From NCBI RefSeq assembly GCF_036226665.1, contig NZ_CP109007.1, forward strand, positions 2,210,501 to 2,274,500: a stretch of 64,000 bases of DNA, written 5' to 3'. Shown piece after piece: positions 1 through 7,349 of this stretch. A program made the position numbers and the translations under genes. Source of the stretch: Streptomyces sp. NBC_00691 (lineage in GTDB: Bacteria; Actinomycetota; Actinomycetes; Streptomycetales; Streptomycetaceae). Each line of letters starts with the position of its first letter. The stretch's first letter is position 1. Below the pieces are notes generated by a model. That model was not told the origin of the DNA. It worked only from the letters and a program-made list of their open reading frames with translations, and ran no database searches.

Positions 1-482
1 TCGGTGCGGAAGGCCCCGGCGGCGACCCCGCGCTCCAGGGTGCCGAGCCAGGCCTTCTCGAACCTGCGCTGCGAGTCGGTCAGGTAGTGGAAGCGGGGCT
101 GGTCGGTGAGGTGCCGGGACTCCTTCTGGTAGATGGCGACGGCGGCGCGGTGCCGGTCGATCTCGCGGAAGGACTCGGTGACGAGGGCCTCGATGGTCTC
201 GCGGGGCCCGAGTCCGGCGTCGAGGACGGCGTCGTACCCCTCCCACAGCTCGTCGAGGAAGGTGGAGAGGATCTCGTCGAGCATCGACTCCTTGGAGTCG
301 AAGTGGTAGTAGAGGCTGCCGGCGAGCATGCCGGCGGCGTCCGCGATCTTGCGGACGGTGGTGGCGTTGTACCCCTGGGCGGCGAACACCTCGGCCGCCG
401 TGTCGAGGAGTTCACGGCGCCGCTCGGGCCCGCCGCTCACCGGGGTCTTCTTCTTGCTGGAGCTCTGGGGAGTGTTCGGCAC
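1..482 (-). CDS. KstR2-like TetR family repressor (3' end cut by window edge)
   Basis: About 160 N-terminal codons are visible; the ligand-domain end lies outside the window. Residues about 25-70 form a TetR helix-turn-helix, with TVRKIADAAGMLAGSLYYHF followed by DSKESMLDEIL. From memory, wording and spacing are very close to mycobacterial KstR2, which represses steroid C/D-ring (HIP) catabolism and senses an acyl-CoA. The start is GTG at 482; the ATG at 490 is out of frame. It follows the SDR gene by 15 bp on the same strand, so it probably shares that operon. A KstR2-type palindrome lies in the divergent promoter at 2472-2491. The TetR family is clear; the KstR2 assignment is inference. Confidence 0.85.
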   Translation of the reverse strand, partial: MPNTPQSSSKKKTPVSGGPERRRELLDTAAEVFAAQGYNATTVRKIADAAGMLAGSLYYHFDSKESMLDEILSTFLDELWEGYDAVLDAGLGPRETIEALVTESFREIDRHRAAVAIYQKESRHLTDQPRFHYLTDSQRRFEKAWLGTLERGVAAGAFRT

Positions 483-497
483 GCGTCCATTCTGGTC

Positions 498-1325
498 CTA
501 CGGGTGCTGGCTGCTGACGGAGACCGTCTCGCCGGTCATGTAGGAGGAGTAGTCGCCCGCGAGGAAGACGATGACGTTGGCGATCTCCCAGGGCTCGGCG
601 TAGCGGCCGAAGGCCTCGCGTGCGGTCAGCTCGTCGAGGAGTTCGGTGGTGGTGACCTTGGCCAGGTGGGGGTGCATGGCGAGGGAGGGCGAGACGGCGT
701 TGACGCGGACGCCGTACGCGGCGGCCTCGACGGCCGCGCAGCGGGTGAGGGCCATGACCCCGGCCTTGGCGGCGGCGTAGTGGGCCTGGCCCGCCTGGGC
801 GCGCCAGCCGACGACGGAGGCGTTGTTGACGACGACGCCCCCGGTACGGGTGCCGTCGCCGGTACGGGTCCCGTCGCCGGTGCCCGCGGCGCGGAAGTGG
901 CGGAGGGCCGCGCGGGTGCAGCGGAAGGTGCCGCCGAGGGTGACGTCGAGGACCCGGTCCCACTGCTCGTCGGTCATGTCGGCGAGTTCCGCGGTGCCGC
1001 CGAGGCCGGCGTTGTTGACGGTGATGTCCAGGCGTCCGTGGAGCCGGACGGCCGTGTCGTACAGCGCCTGGACCTGGGCGTCGTCGGTGACGTCACAGGG
1101 CTGGGAGGCGACCGCGTCCGCGCCGAACTCCGCGGCGAGCGCGGTCTCGGTCTCCTTGAGGCGCCGGGTGTGGGCGTCGCTGACGAGGACGCGGGCGCCC
1201 TCCTCCAGGAAGCGTCGGGCGGTGGCGCCGCCGATGCCGGCCCCGGCGGCGGCGGTGATCACGGCGGTCCGCCCGGCGAGGAGTCCGTGGCCCCGCACGT
1301 AGGGCGGCGCGGGGGGACGGCTCAT
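498..1325 (-). CDS. SDR family oxidoreductase (IpdF/FadG-like position)
   Basis: A 275-residue short-chain dehydrogenase, NAD(P)-dependent and cytosolic. It has a Rossmann motif AAAGAGIGGA near residue 25, NNAG near 109, and catalytic Ser plus YAAAK (VVNNASVVGW then AHYAAAKAG). Its start overlaps the stop of the acyl-CoA dehydrogenase gene by 4 bp, giving translational coupling. Together with the KstR2-like regulator and FadE-type genes, this matches the mycobacterial ipdF-fadE30 arrangement, in which the SDR oxidises a hydroxy-indene carboxyl-CoA. The exact substrate is inference. A Gly/Asp/Arg/Thr-rich insertion from an 18-bp duplication sits just before the active-site Ser strand. Confidence 0.85.
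   Translation of the reverse strand: MSRPPAPPYVRGHGLLAGRTAVITAAAGAGIGGATARRFLEEGARVLVSDAHTRRLKETETALAAEFGADAVASQPCDVTDDAQVQALYDTAVRLHGRLDITVNNAGLGGTAELADMTDEQWDRVLDVTLGGTFRCTRAALRHFRAAGTGDGTRTGDGTRTGGVVVNNASVVGWRAQAGQAHYAAAKAGVMALTRCAAVEAAAYGVRVNAVSPSLAMHPHLAKVTTTELLDELTAREAFGRYAEPWEIANVIVFLAGDYSSYMTGETVSVSSQHP
843..878. repeat. 18-bp tandem duplication inside the SDR gene
   Basis: Two 18-bp units, 843-860 and 861-878, differ at one base and encode a repeated GDGTRT hexapeptide. The unit length is a multiple of three, so the frame is kept. It falls in a surface loop before the strand that carries the catalytic Ser. Confidence 0.8.
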
Positions 1326-2458
1326 GGGCGCGGCTCCTTCGGCAGGCCGAGCACCCGCTCGGCGATGATGTTCCGCTGGATCTCACTGGATCCGGCGTAG
1401 ACGGTGTCGGCGCGGGAGAAGAGGAACAGCCGCTGCCAGTCGTCGAGTTCGTACGGGGCTCCGGCGGCCAGCGTGGCGGCGGGGCCGCACACCTCCAGGG
1501 CGAGTTCGCCGAGGTCGCGGTGCCAGTGGGACCAGTACAGCTTGGCGGCGGAGGGGTCGGTGCCGCGCAGGGCGCCGGCCCGGAGCGCCTCCAGGCCGGA
1601 CCAGGCGCGGGTGAGGCGGTCGCGGATGTCGGGGTCGGCGGCGGCGCCGTTGCGGCGGGCCAGGGCGACGAGGGCGTCGAGTTCGCGGCGGAAGCCGACC
1701 TGCTGGCCGAGGGTGGAGACGCCGCGTTCGTAGCCGAGGGTGGCCATGGCGATCCGCCAGCCGTCGCCGGGCGCGCCGACGACGTTCGCGGCGTCGGTGA
1801 CGGCCCCGTCGAAGAAGACCTCGTTGAACTCGCTGGTGCCGGTGAGCTGGACGATGGGCCGGATCTCGACGCCGGGCTGGTCGAGGGGGACGAGGAGGTA
1901 CGAGAGCCCGGCGTGGCGCCGCGAGCCCGGTTCCGTCCGGGCCAGGACGAAGCACCACTGGGACTCGTGGGCGAGGGAGGTCCAGATCTTCTGCCCGTGG
2001 ACCACCCACCGGCCGTTCTCCAGGGCGGCGCGGGTGCGGACGGCGGCGAGGTCGGAGCCGGCGCCGGGTTCGCTGTAGCCCTGGCACCAGAGTTCCTCGA
2101 CGGCGCGGATCGGGGGCAGGAAACGGGCCTTCTGCTCCTCGGTGCCGTGGTCGACGAGGGTGGGGCCGAGGAGCTGCTCGCCGATGTGGTTGACGCGGGC
2201 GGGGGCGTCGGCGAGGGCGTACTCCTCGTGGAAGGCGATCTGCTCCTCGACGCTCGCGCCGCGCCCGCCGTACTCCTCGGGCCAGCCGACGCAGGTCCAG
2301 CCGTGGGCGGCCAGGTGCCGCTCCCAGGCGAGGCGTTCGGCGAAGGCCTCGTGCTCGCGGCCGGGCCCGCCGCGCCCCTTGAGGGCGGCGAAGGAGCCGC
2401 TGAGGTGGGTCTTCAGCCAGCCCCGTGTCTCCGCCCGGAACTCCTCGACGCTGCTCAT
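1322..2458 (-). CDS. acyl-CoA dehydrogenase, FadE30-like
   Basis: A 378-residue FAD-dependent acyl-CoA dehydrogenase. It carries the family signature CQGYSEPGAGSDLA near residues 130-143, the Trp motif IWTS near 160-165, and the C-terminal SSEIQRNIIAERVLGLP helix that closes the FAD site. Length is normal for the family. It is first in the leftward operon with the SDR and the TetR gene and is read from a divergent promoter. Role: alpha,beta-desaturation of an acyl-CoA, most likely a steroid-derived or other cyclic CoA ester judging from the regulator. Substrate unproven. Confidence 0.88.
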   Translation of the reverse strand: MSSVEEFRAETRGWLKTHLSGSFAALKGRGGPGREHEAFAERLAWERHLAAHGWTCVGWPEEYGGRGASVEEQIAFHEEYALADAPARVNHIGEQLLGPTLVDHGTEEQKARFLPPIRAVEELWCQGYSEPGAGSDLAAVRTRAALENGRWVVHGQKIWTSLAHESQWCFVLARTEPGSRRHAGLSYLLVPLDQPGVEIRPIVQLTGTSEFNEVFFDGAVTDAANVVGAPGDGWRIAMATLGYERGVSTLGQQVGFRRELDALVALARRNGAAADPDIRDRLTRAWSGLEALRAGALRGTDPSAAKLYWSHWHRDLGELALEVCGPAATLAAGAPYELDDWQRLFLFSRADTVYAGSSEIQRNIIAERVLGLPKEPRP

Positions 2459-2471
2459 GGCCGTACGTTAA

Positions 2472-2491
2472 CCTACCAAACACTTGTTAGG
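2472..2491. promoter_or_regulatory. KstR2-type operator in divergent promoter
   Basis: A 20-bp imperfect palindrome, CCTACCAAACACTTGTTAGG, with 14 of 20 symmetric positions. Its core at 2475-2488 fits the published KstR2 consensus AnCAAGnnCTTGnT at all defined positions but one. It lies in the 57-bp gap between divergent acyl-CoA dehydrogenase genes (starts at 2458 and 2516), where a repressor could control both operons. The match was found by eye. Confidence 0.7.
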
Positions 2492-2515
2492 GAACGGGTG
2501 AGGGCGGGGCGACCG

Positions 2516-3661
2516 ATGGATCTCTCGTACACACGGACCGAGGAGGCCTTCCGGGCGGAGGCCCGGGAGTGGCTGCGGGACCATGTCCCCGCCGAGCCGC
2601 CGCCCTCGCTGGAGACGGCCGAGGGCTTCGCCGCCCACCGCGCCTGGGAGGCCGAACTGGCCGCCGCCCGCTGGTCGGTGGTCTCCTGGCCCGAGGAGTA
2701 CGGGGGCCGGGGCGTCGACCTCGCCCGATGGCTGGTCTTCGAGGAGGAGTACTGGGCGGCCGGGGCGCCCGGCCGGGTCTCGCAGAACGGCGTCCAGCTC
2801 CTCGCGCCCACCCTCTTCGACCACGGGACGGCCGAGCAGCGGGCCCGGATCCTCCCGCCGATGGCGACCGGGGAGACGATCTGGGCGCAGGCCTGGTCCG
2901 AGCCCGAGGCCGGCTCCGACCTGGCGTCCCTGACCTCCCGGGCGGTCCGCACGGACGGCGGCTGGCTGCTCTCCGGACTGAAGACCTGGTCCTCACGGGC
3001 CGCCTTCGCCGACCGGGCCTTCGGCATCTTCCGCAGCGACCCGGAGGCGGACCGGCCGCACCGGGGCCTGACCTACCTCATGTTCGACCTGCGGGCGCGG
3101 GGGGTGACCGTCCGGCCCATCGGCCGGCTCGACGGGAAACCGGCCTTCGCCGAGCTGTTCCTCGACGAGGTGTTCGTCCCGGACGAGGACGTGATCGGGG
3201 AGCCGGGCCAGGGCTGGCGCATCGCGATGTCCACGACGGGCAACGAGCGCGGACTGATGCTCCGCTCGCCCGGCCGCTTCCTGGCCGCCGCCGACCGACT
3301 CGTACGGCTCTGGCGGTCGGAGGGCGACCCGGGGGACCCGGCGCTGCGGGAGCGGGTGGCGGACGCGGTGATCGGGGCGCGGGCGTACCAGCTGTTCACG
3401 GCGGGCGCGGCCGCCCGGCTGGCGGCGGGGGCGCCGTCGGGGGCCGAGTCCAGCCTCAACAAGGTCTTCTGGTCGGAGTACGACCTGGCCCTGCACGAGA
3501 CCGCGCTCGACCTCCTCGGCCCGGAGGGCGAGCTGGCGGACGGCGCCTGGGCGGAGGGATACGTCTTCTCCCTCGCGGGCCCCCTCTACGCGGGCACGAA
3601 CGAGATCCAGCGCGACATCATCGCCGAGCGGCTGCTCGGCCTCCCGAAGGGGCGCCGCTGA
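2516..3661 (+). CDS. acyl-CoA dehydrogenase (FadE31/33-like)
   Basis: A 381-residue flavin acyl-CoA dehydrogenase beginning MDLSYTRTEEAF. It has the WAQAWSEPEAGSDLA signature near residues 123-137 and a C-terminal TNEIQRDIIAERLLGLP. The in-frame region upstream of 2516 is antisense to the previous gene, so this ATG is the start. It shares one base with the next gene. Neighbouring acyl-CoA dehydrogenases of this kind in mycobacterial steroid clusters form heterotetramers (for example FadE31-FadE32), so this protein probably pairs with its downstream neighbour; that pairing is inference. Confidence 0.88.
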   Translation: MDLSYTRTEEAFRAEAREWLRDHVPAEPPPSLETAEGFAAHRAWEAELAAARWSVVSWPEEYGGRGVDLARWLVFEEEYWAAGAPGRVSQNGVQLLAPTLFDHGTAEQRARILPPMATGETIWAQAWSEPEAGSDLASLTSRAVRTDGGWLLSGLKTWSSRAAFADRAFGIFRSDPEADRPHRGLTYLMFDLRARGVTVRPIGRLDGKPAFAELFLDEVFVPDEDVIGEPGQGWRIAMSTTGNERGLMLRSPGRFLAAADRLVRLWRSEGDPGDPALRERVADAVIGARAYQLFTAGAAARLAAGAPSGAESSLNKVFWSEYDLALHETALDLLGPEGELADGAWAEGYVFSLAGPLYAGTNEIQRDIIAERLLGLPKGRR

Positions 3662-4704
3662 TGACCTTCCTGCCGACCGGCGAGCAGCTCGCCTTCGCCC
3701 GCTCCCTGGACGCGATGCTCGCCGCCGCGGACACTCCGGCGGCCGTACGGGCCTGGGCGGGCGACGACCCGGACCCGGGGCGGGCCCTGTGGGGACGGCT
3801 CGCGGAGGCGGGGGTGTGCGCGCTCGCGGTTCCGGAGGAGTACGAGGGCATGGGCCCGCTCCCGGTCGAACTCGCTCATGCCTTCGTCGCGTTGGGCCGC
3901 CACGCGGTGCCGGGCCCGGTGGTGGAGACGGTGGCGGCGGCGGTGCTCCTCGGGGAGCTGGCGCGCCTGGGCGACCGGGGCCCGGCGAAACGCCTGCTGC
4001 CGGCCCTGGCCACGGGCGAGCGGACGGCGACGCTGGCACTCGCCGGAGCGGAGGACGTACGAGGGGGGACGGAGGACGTACGAGAGCGTGCCCTCCCGTA
4101 CGCCCTGGACGCCGACCGGGCCGACACGGTGCTCGTCGTGCGGGGTGAACGGCTGTGGCGGGCGCCCGGTCACGGCCCCGTCCGGGCCTCCGCCGACCCC
4201 GCGCGACGGCTCGCCCGTCCGGCATCCGGCGGGGAGCTGCTCGCCGAGGGCCCCGCGGTGGCCGTCGCGGCGGAGCGGGCCCGGCGCTGGGCCATGCTGG
4301 CGACGGCGGCCCAGTCGCTGGGCGTGGGCCTGGCCCTGCTCGACCGGACGGTGGCGTACGCCCGGCAGCGCTCCCAGTTCGGTACCCCGATCGGCGCGTT
4401 CCAGGCGGTCAAGCACCGCCTGGCGGACACGTTGCTGGCCCTGGAGTTCGCGCGCCCGCTGCTGTTCGGGGCGGCGGTGGGACTGGCGGACGGGCACGCG
4501 CCGGACGGCGACCTGGCCGCGGCGAAGGTGACGACCGGTGAGGCCGCGTACACCGCGGCCCGCACCGCCCTCCAGATCCACGGCGCGATCGGCTACACGG
4601 AGGAACTGGCCCTGTCGCTGTGGCTCCGCAAGGCCCGCCCCCTCAGGGACGCCTGGGGCGACCCGGCCACCTGCCGGGCGGCCGTGCTGCGCGCCTGCTC
4701 CTGA
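3661..4704 (+). CDS. acyl-CoA dehydrogenase, partner subunit type
   Basis: A 347-residue acyl-CoA dehydrogenase family protein. The C-terminal half has the typical RQRSQFGTPIGAFQAVKHRL helix and the QIHGAIGYTEE motif. The central beta domain is short and divergent, without the SEPxAGSD sequence of its upstream neighbour. That pattern resembles the second subunit of alpha2beta2 acyl-CoA dehydrogenases in actinobacterial sterol degradation. The 1-bp overlap with the preceding gene supports coupled synthesis and a heteromeric enzyme. A short repeated EDVRG/EDVRE stretch near residues 130-140 is probably a flexible loop. Confidence 0.85.
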   Translation: MTFLPTGEQLAFARSLDAMLAAADTPAAVRAWAGDDPDPGRALWGRLAEAGVCALAVPEEYEGMGPLPVELAHAFVALGRHAVPGPVVETVAAAVLLGELARLGDRGPAKRLLPALATGERTATLALAGAEDVRGGTEDVRERALPYALDADRADTVLVVRGERLWRAPGHGPVRASADPARRLARPASGGELLAEGPAVAVAAERARRWAMLATAAQSLGVGLALLDRTVAYARQRSQFGTPIGAFQAVKHRLADTLLALEFARPLLFGAAVGLADGHAPDGDLAAAKVTTGEAAYTAARTALQIHGAIGYTEELALSLWLRKARPLRDAWGDPATCRAAVLRACS

Positions 4705-4754
4705 CCGGGGGCGCGGCGCGGGAACGGCAGCCGGGCCGGTGCGGGTCGACAGGA

Positions 4755-4805
4755 CCTAGGGCCAGGCGTCGCGGGGCAGACGGGAGTGTGACGACAGGCC
4801 CTAGG
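4755..4805. terminator. Long-spaced inverted repeat between convergent genes
   Basis: CCTAGGGCC at 4755-4763 and GGCCCTAGG at 4797-4805 are exact 9-bp arms separated by 33 nt. They lie between the acyl-CoA dehydrogenase operon and the convergent PNPOx-like gene, whose stop codon is inside the right arm. A termination role is inferred from position only. Confidence 0.4.
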
Positions 4806-5316
4806 AGACCTGCCGGGGCGGGCTGTCGTCGTTGCCGCGCCGGAAGGTGCGGGCCGGGCGGCCGGCGGACCAGGTGCGGACGACCAGCTCGTCACCGTCC
4901 ACCCAGGTCCGTACGACCTCGGTCGGGTCCACCCGGAAGAGGTGGAACGGCTGGGGCTCGCCCGCGTCGGCGACGTACCGGGCGACGGTCTCCGGGTCGG
5001 TCACCTCGACAGCCCGCCCCGAGACACGGACGTCCCCGCCGCCCATGCCGGTGCCCGCGCCCAGGTTGGCGAGGAGGGTGAGCCGGGGGTCGCGGCGCAG
5101 GTCGCGGGCCTTGCGGGAGCCGGGCATCATGCCGAGCCACAGCTCGCCGAAGCGGAAGCCCACCTCGATGCCGCTGAGCCGGGGCGAGCCGTCCTCGCGC
5201 ACGGTGGCCAGGGCGTGGTGGGTGTACTGCCCGAAGCGCTCGCGCACGGTCTCGGCGAAGGCGGGTTCGGCGGCCTCGAAGGCCGACCAGGTGGTTCCGG
5301 TTCCGGTGTCTCCCAT
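4801..5316 (-). CDS. Pyridoxamine 5'-phosphate oxidase family protein
   Basis: A 171-residue split-barrel flavin-binding protein of the PNPOx/F420-dependent reductase type. After the start MGDTGTGTTW come HHALATVREDGSPRLSGIEV near residues 35-55, then GMMPGSRKARDLRRDPR, typical of small FMN- or F420-binding proteins of actinobacteria. Substrate not determinable. ATG at 5316 is preferred over an in-frame GTG at 5331 because homologues start close to this point. It is read separately from the VOC gene, with a short-repeat array between them. Confidence 0.75.
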   Translation of the reverse strand: MGDTGTGTTWSAFEAAEPAFAETVRERFGQYTHHALATVREDGSPRLSGIEVGFRFGELWLGMMPGSRKARDLRRDPRLTLLANLGAGTGMGGGDVRVSGRAVEVTDPETVARYVADAGEPQPFHLFRVDPTEVVRTWVDGDELVVRTWSAGRPARTFRRGNDDSPPRQVS

Positions 5317-5350
5317 GCGTCCAGGAAACACCGGATACCCGACATCTACT

Positions 5351-5403
5351 GTCCGGATTACTCCGGATCACTCCGGATCACTCCGGATGCCGGATGCCGG
5401 ATG
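5351..5403. repeat. 10-bp and 7-bp tandem repeats
   Basis: Four copies of a 10-bp unit (variants of CTCCGGATCA) occupy 5351-5390 and run into three exact 7-bp CCGGATG units at 5383-5403. The array fills the gap between the VOC gene's stop and the PNPOx-like gene's start, so it sits in the latter's promoter or leader. Likely a slippage-prone tract. Confidence 0.85.
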
Positions 5404-5406
5404 CCG

Positions 5407-5835
5407 TCAGGAGTCGGTGGAAACGGCGGACGCGGCGGCCGCATCGGTGGAAGCGGCGGACGTGGCCGCACGCTCCGCCTCGCTGCGCTCGACGCAGAAC
5501 TCGTTGCCCTCCGGGTCGCCCAGGGTCGCCCAGCCGGTGCCGTCCGGGTTCCGGCGGTCGTCGAGGAGGGTCGCTCCGAGGCCCAGCAGCCGCTCGATCT
5601 CCTCGTCGCGGGTACGGTCCTGCGGCTGGAGGTCCAGGTGGACGCGGTTCTTGACCGCCTTCGCCTCGGGGACCTGGATGAAGAGGAGGCCGGCCCCGGG
5701 CGTCTCGACGAGTGCCTCCTCGTCGCCCGGCCGGTCGTCGTCGGAGACCTTGGAGTCCAGGACCTGCGCCCAGAAGGTGGCGAGGGCGTAGGCGTCGGAG
5801 CAGTCGATGGTGACGTGTCGTACGAGAGAGGTCAT
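5407..5835 (-). CDS. VOC/glyoxalase superfamily protein
   Basis: A 142-residue single-domain vicinal-oxygen-chelate protein. It has the N-terminal HVTIDCSDAYALATFWAQVL strand-helix, the central VHLDLQP strand and the C-terminal DPEGNEFCVE. This class is common in Streptomyces and includes glyoxalases, dioxygenases and antibiotic-binding proteins. The last 20 residues are an Ala/Ser/Thr-rich tail from imperfect repeats. ATG at 5835 is preferred; an in-frame GTG at 5850 is possible. Function unknown beyond the family. Confidence 0.75.
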   Translation of the reverse strand: MTSLVRHVTIDCSDAYALATFWAQVLDSKVSDDDRPGDEEALVETPGAGLLFIQVPEAKAVKNRVHLDLQPQDRTRDEEIERLLGLGATLLDDRRNPDGTGWATLGDPEGNEFCVERSEAERAATSAASTDAAAASAVSTDS

Positions 5836-5949
5836 GCGGCCATGTTCCACCGGAGGTCCGGCCGAGGGCCAACGCTTTCCGGCGCAACAGGCCGCCCGCT
5901 CGGCCGAGTCGAACGAGCCCCACGGGCTCGACCGGTGGGTCTCTCCTGT

Positions 5950-6669
5950 TCAGGAGCGGACGATTCCCTGCCGCCGCGCCGCCGCCAGCCATACCGGGAA
6001 CTCCGCGACGAGCCTGTCGTACAGCTCCGCGTCCGGGACCCGGCTCGGATCCTGCCCCGCGTGGAAGAACCCGGAGTTGTCCACGGGCCGCCTCGCCGGC
6101 ACGTCCAGCTCGTCGAGCCGGCGCAGGAACTCGAACTGCCGGCTTCCGGGGTCGCCGAAGCCGATGAACTGCCAGAAGATCGGCAGCCGGGCCGCCTTGC
6201 ACACGTACCGCTCGGCCGCGAGCTTGTTGACCGGCCCGCCGTCGGTCTGGAAGACGACGAGCGCGGGTGCGGTGGAGCCGCTGTCGAGGTAGTGGTCGAT
6301 CACGGCGTCCATGGCCAGGTGGTAGCTGGTCCTGCCCATGTGCCCGAGCCCGGCGACGATGCGGTCGATCCGGCCGGCGTGGTCGTCGAGCCGGATCTCG
6401 GTCTCGGCGTCGATGTCGGTGGAGAAGAAGACGACGGGCACCCGACCGTCGTCGTCGAGCTGCGCGGAGAGCCCCAGCACCCGGTCGGCCAGGGCCTGGA
6501 CGGCGCCGGAGGCGTAGTACGGCTTCATCGACCCCGAGTAGTCGACGACGAGGTAGACGGCGACGTGCTGCCCGTCGATCCCGTGCCGCCGCAGCGACTC
6601 GCCCGCCTGCCGGTAGAGGCTCACCAGCGCGGGCGCGGTCTCCTCGACCTTCCGCAGACTCAGTGCCAT
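5950..6669 (-). CDS. vWA domain protein (TerF-like)
   Basis: A 239-residue cytosolic protein made almost entirely of a von Willebrand A domain. The MIDAS motif DYSGSM is at residues 43-48, the Thr of GRTSYHLAMDAV near 117 and the third Asp in VVFQTDGGPVN near 142. The form matches stand-alone vWA proteins linked to tellurium-resistance/TerD systems; no ter genes are in the window. Its start lies inside the end of the PadR gene (10-bp overlap), so the two are probably co-expressed. Confidence 0.8.
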   Translation of the reverse strand: MALSLRKVEETAPALVSLYRQAGESLRRHGIDGQHVAVYLVVDYSGSMKPYYASGAVQALADRVLGLSAQLDDDGRVPVVFFSTDIDAETEIRLDDHAGRIDRIVAGLGHMGRTSYHLAMDAVIDHYLDSGSTAPALVVFQTDGGPVNKLAAERYVCKAARLPIFWQFIGFGDPGSRQFEFLRRLDELDVPARRPVDNSGFFHAGQDPSRVPDAELYDRLVAEFPVWLAAARRQGIVRS

Positions 6670-7253
6670 GGCCCCTCTCCCTCCGGACGCTCCAGCCGGT
6701 CGATGTCCGCGAGCATGGCGTCGGCCAGGTCGCGCTCGGCGGCGTAGTACCGCTCGGCCCAGGTGAGGGTGAGCCGGGGGTACGTCCAGGCCTCGTCCGC
6801 CGCCGCGTCCGCCACGTCCGCCTCGGCGCGCAGCCGCATGCCCTCGGCGTGCTCCCGGTGGGTGGCGAGGACCTCCCGCATCCGCTCGGGTTCGAGGAGA
6901 TGGCCGAGCCAGAGCCGGAGCATCGGCCCGTGCTTGAGGACGGGCGGGTCGAGCGGGGCGGTGCGGGCCCAGAGACGGACGGCGGCGAGGCCCTCGCCGG
7001 TGATCCGGTAGACGCGCTTGTCGCGCGAGCCCGCCTCGGGGGCGACCAGCCGCGAGCCGGCGTATCCGGCCTTCTCCAGGCGCTTGAGCTCGCTGTAGAT
7101 CTGACTGAACGACGGGCTCCAGTAGAAGAGCCCCAGCGACCGGTCCGACCACTTCTTGAGGTCGTAACCCGACAACTCCCGCCCGAAGGACAGCAGTCCG
7201 AGCACGGCCCAGCTGGTCGCCGGAAGCGCCGGCACGATCTCTTCGTCCGCCAC
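6660..7253 (-). CDS. PadR family transcriptional regulator
   Basis: A 197-residue PadR repressor. The N-terminal winged helix (ATSWAVLGLLSFGRELSGYD, then SQIYSELKRLEKAGY) is followed by a C-terminal helical dimerisation region (ERMREVLATHREH, then RYYAAERDLADAMLADIDRL). The start is GTG at 7253. It is divergent from the LLM-SDR-esterase operon, and a dyad between them at 7286-7319 is the natural operator. It probably represses that operon and possibly itself in response to a substrate; the ligand is unknown. Confidence 0.85.
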   Translation of the reverse strand: MADEEIVPALPATSWAVLGLLSFGRELSGYDLKKWSDRSLGLFYWSPSFSQIYSELKRLEKAGYAGSRLVAPEAGSRDKRVYRITGEGLAAVRLWARTAPLDPPVLKHGPMLRLWLGHLLEPERMREVLATHREHAEGMRLRAEADVADAAADEAWTYPRLTLTWAERYYAAERDLADAMLADIDRLERPEGEGPWH

Positions 7254-7285
7254 GGTCGGCAGTCTACGGCCCTTCCCTCCCCTAC

Positions 7286-7319
7286 CTATGCCTGCTAGAA
7301 GTATTTCGATTAGGCATAG
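7286..7319. promoter_or_regulatory. Inverted repeat, probable PadR operator
   Basis: CTATGCCT at 7286-7293 and AGGCATAG at 7312-7319 form perfect 8-bp arms with an 18-nt AT-rich spacer. The site lies in the gap between the padR-type gene (start 7253) and the LLM gene (start 7350). PadR proteins usually bind such dyads in the promoter they control. Found by eye. Confidence 0.6.
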
Positions 7320-7349
7320 CTGCCGTATCCCTCCGGGAGGAGCGCCCCC

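Noticed and set aside
488..490. ATG at 490 as start for the TetR gene
   Set aside because: It is not in the reading frame of the helix-turn-helix protein; GTG at 482 is.
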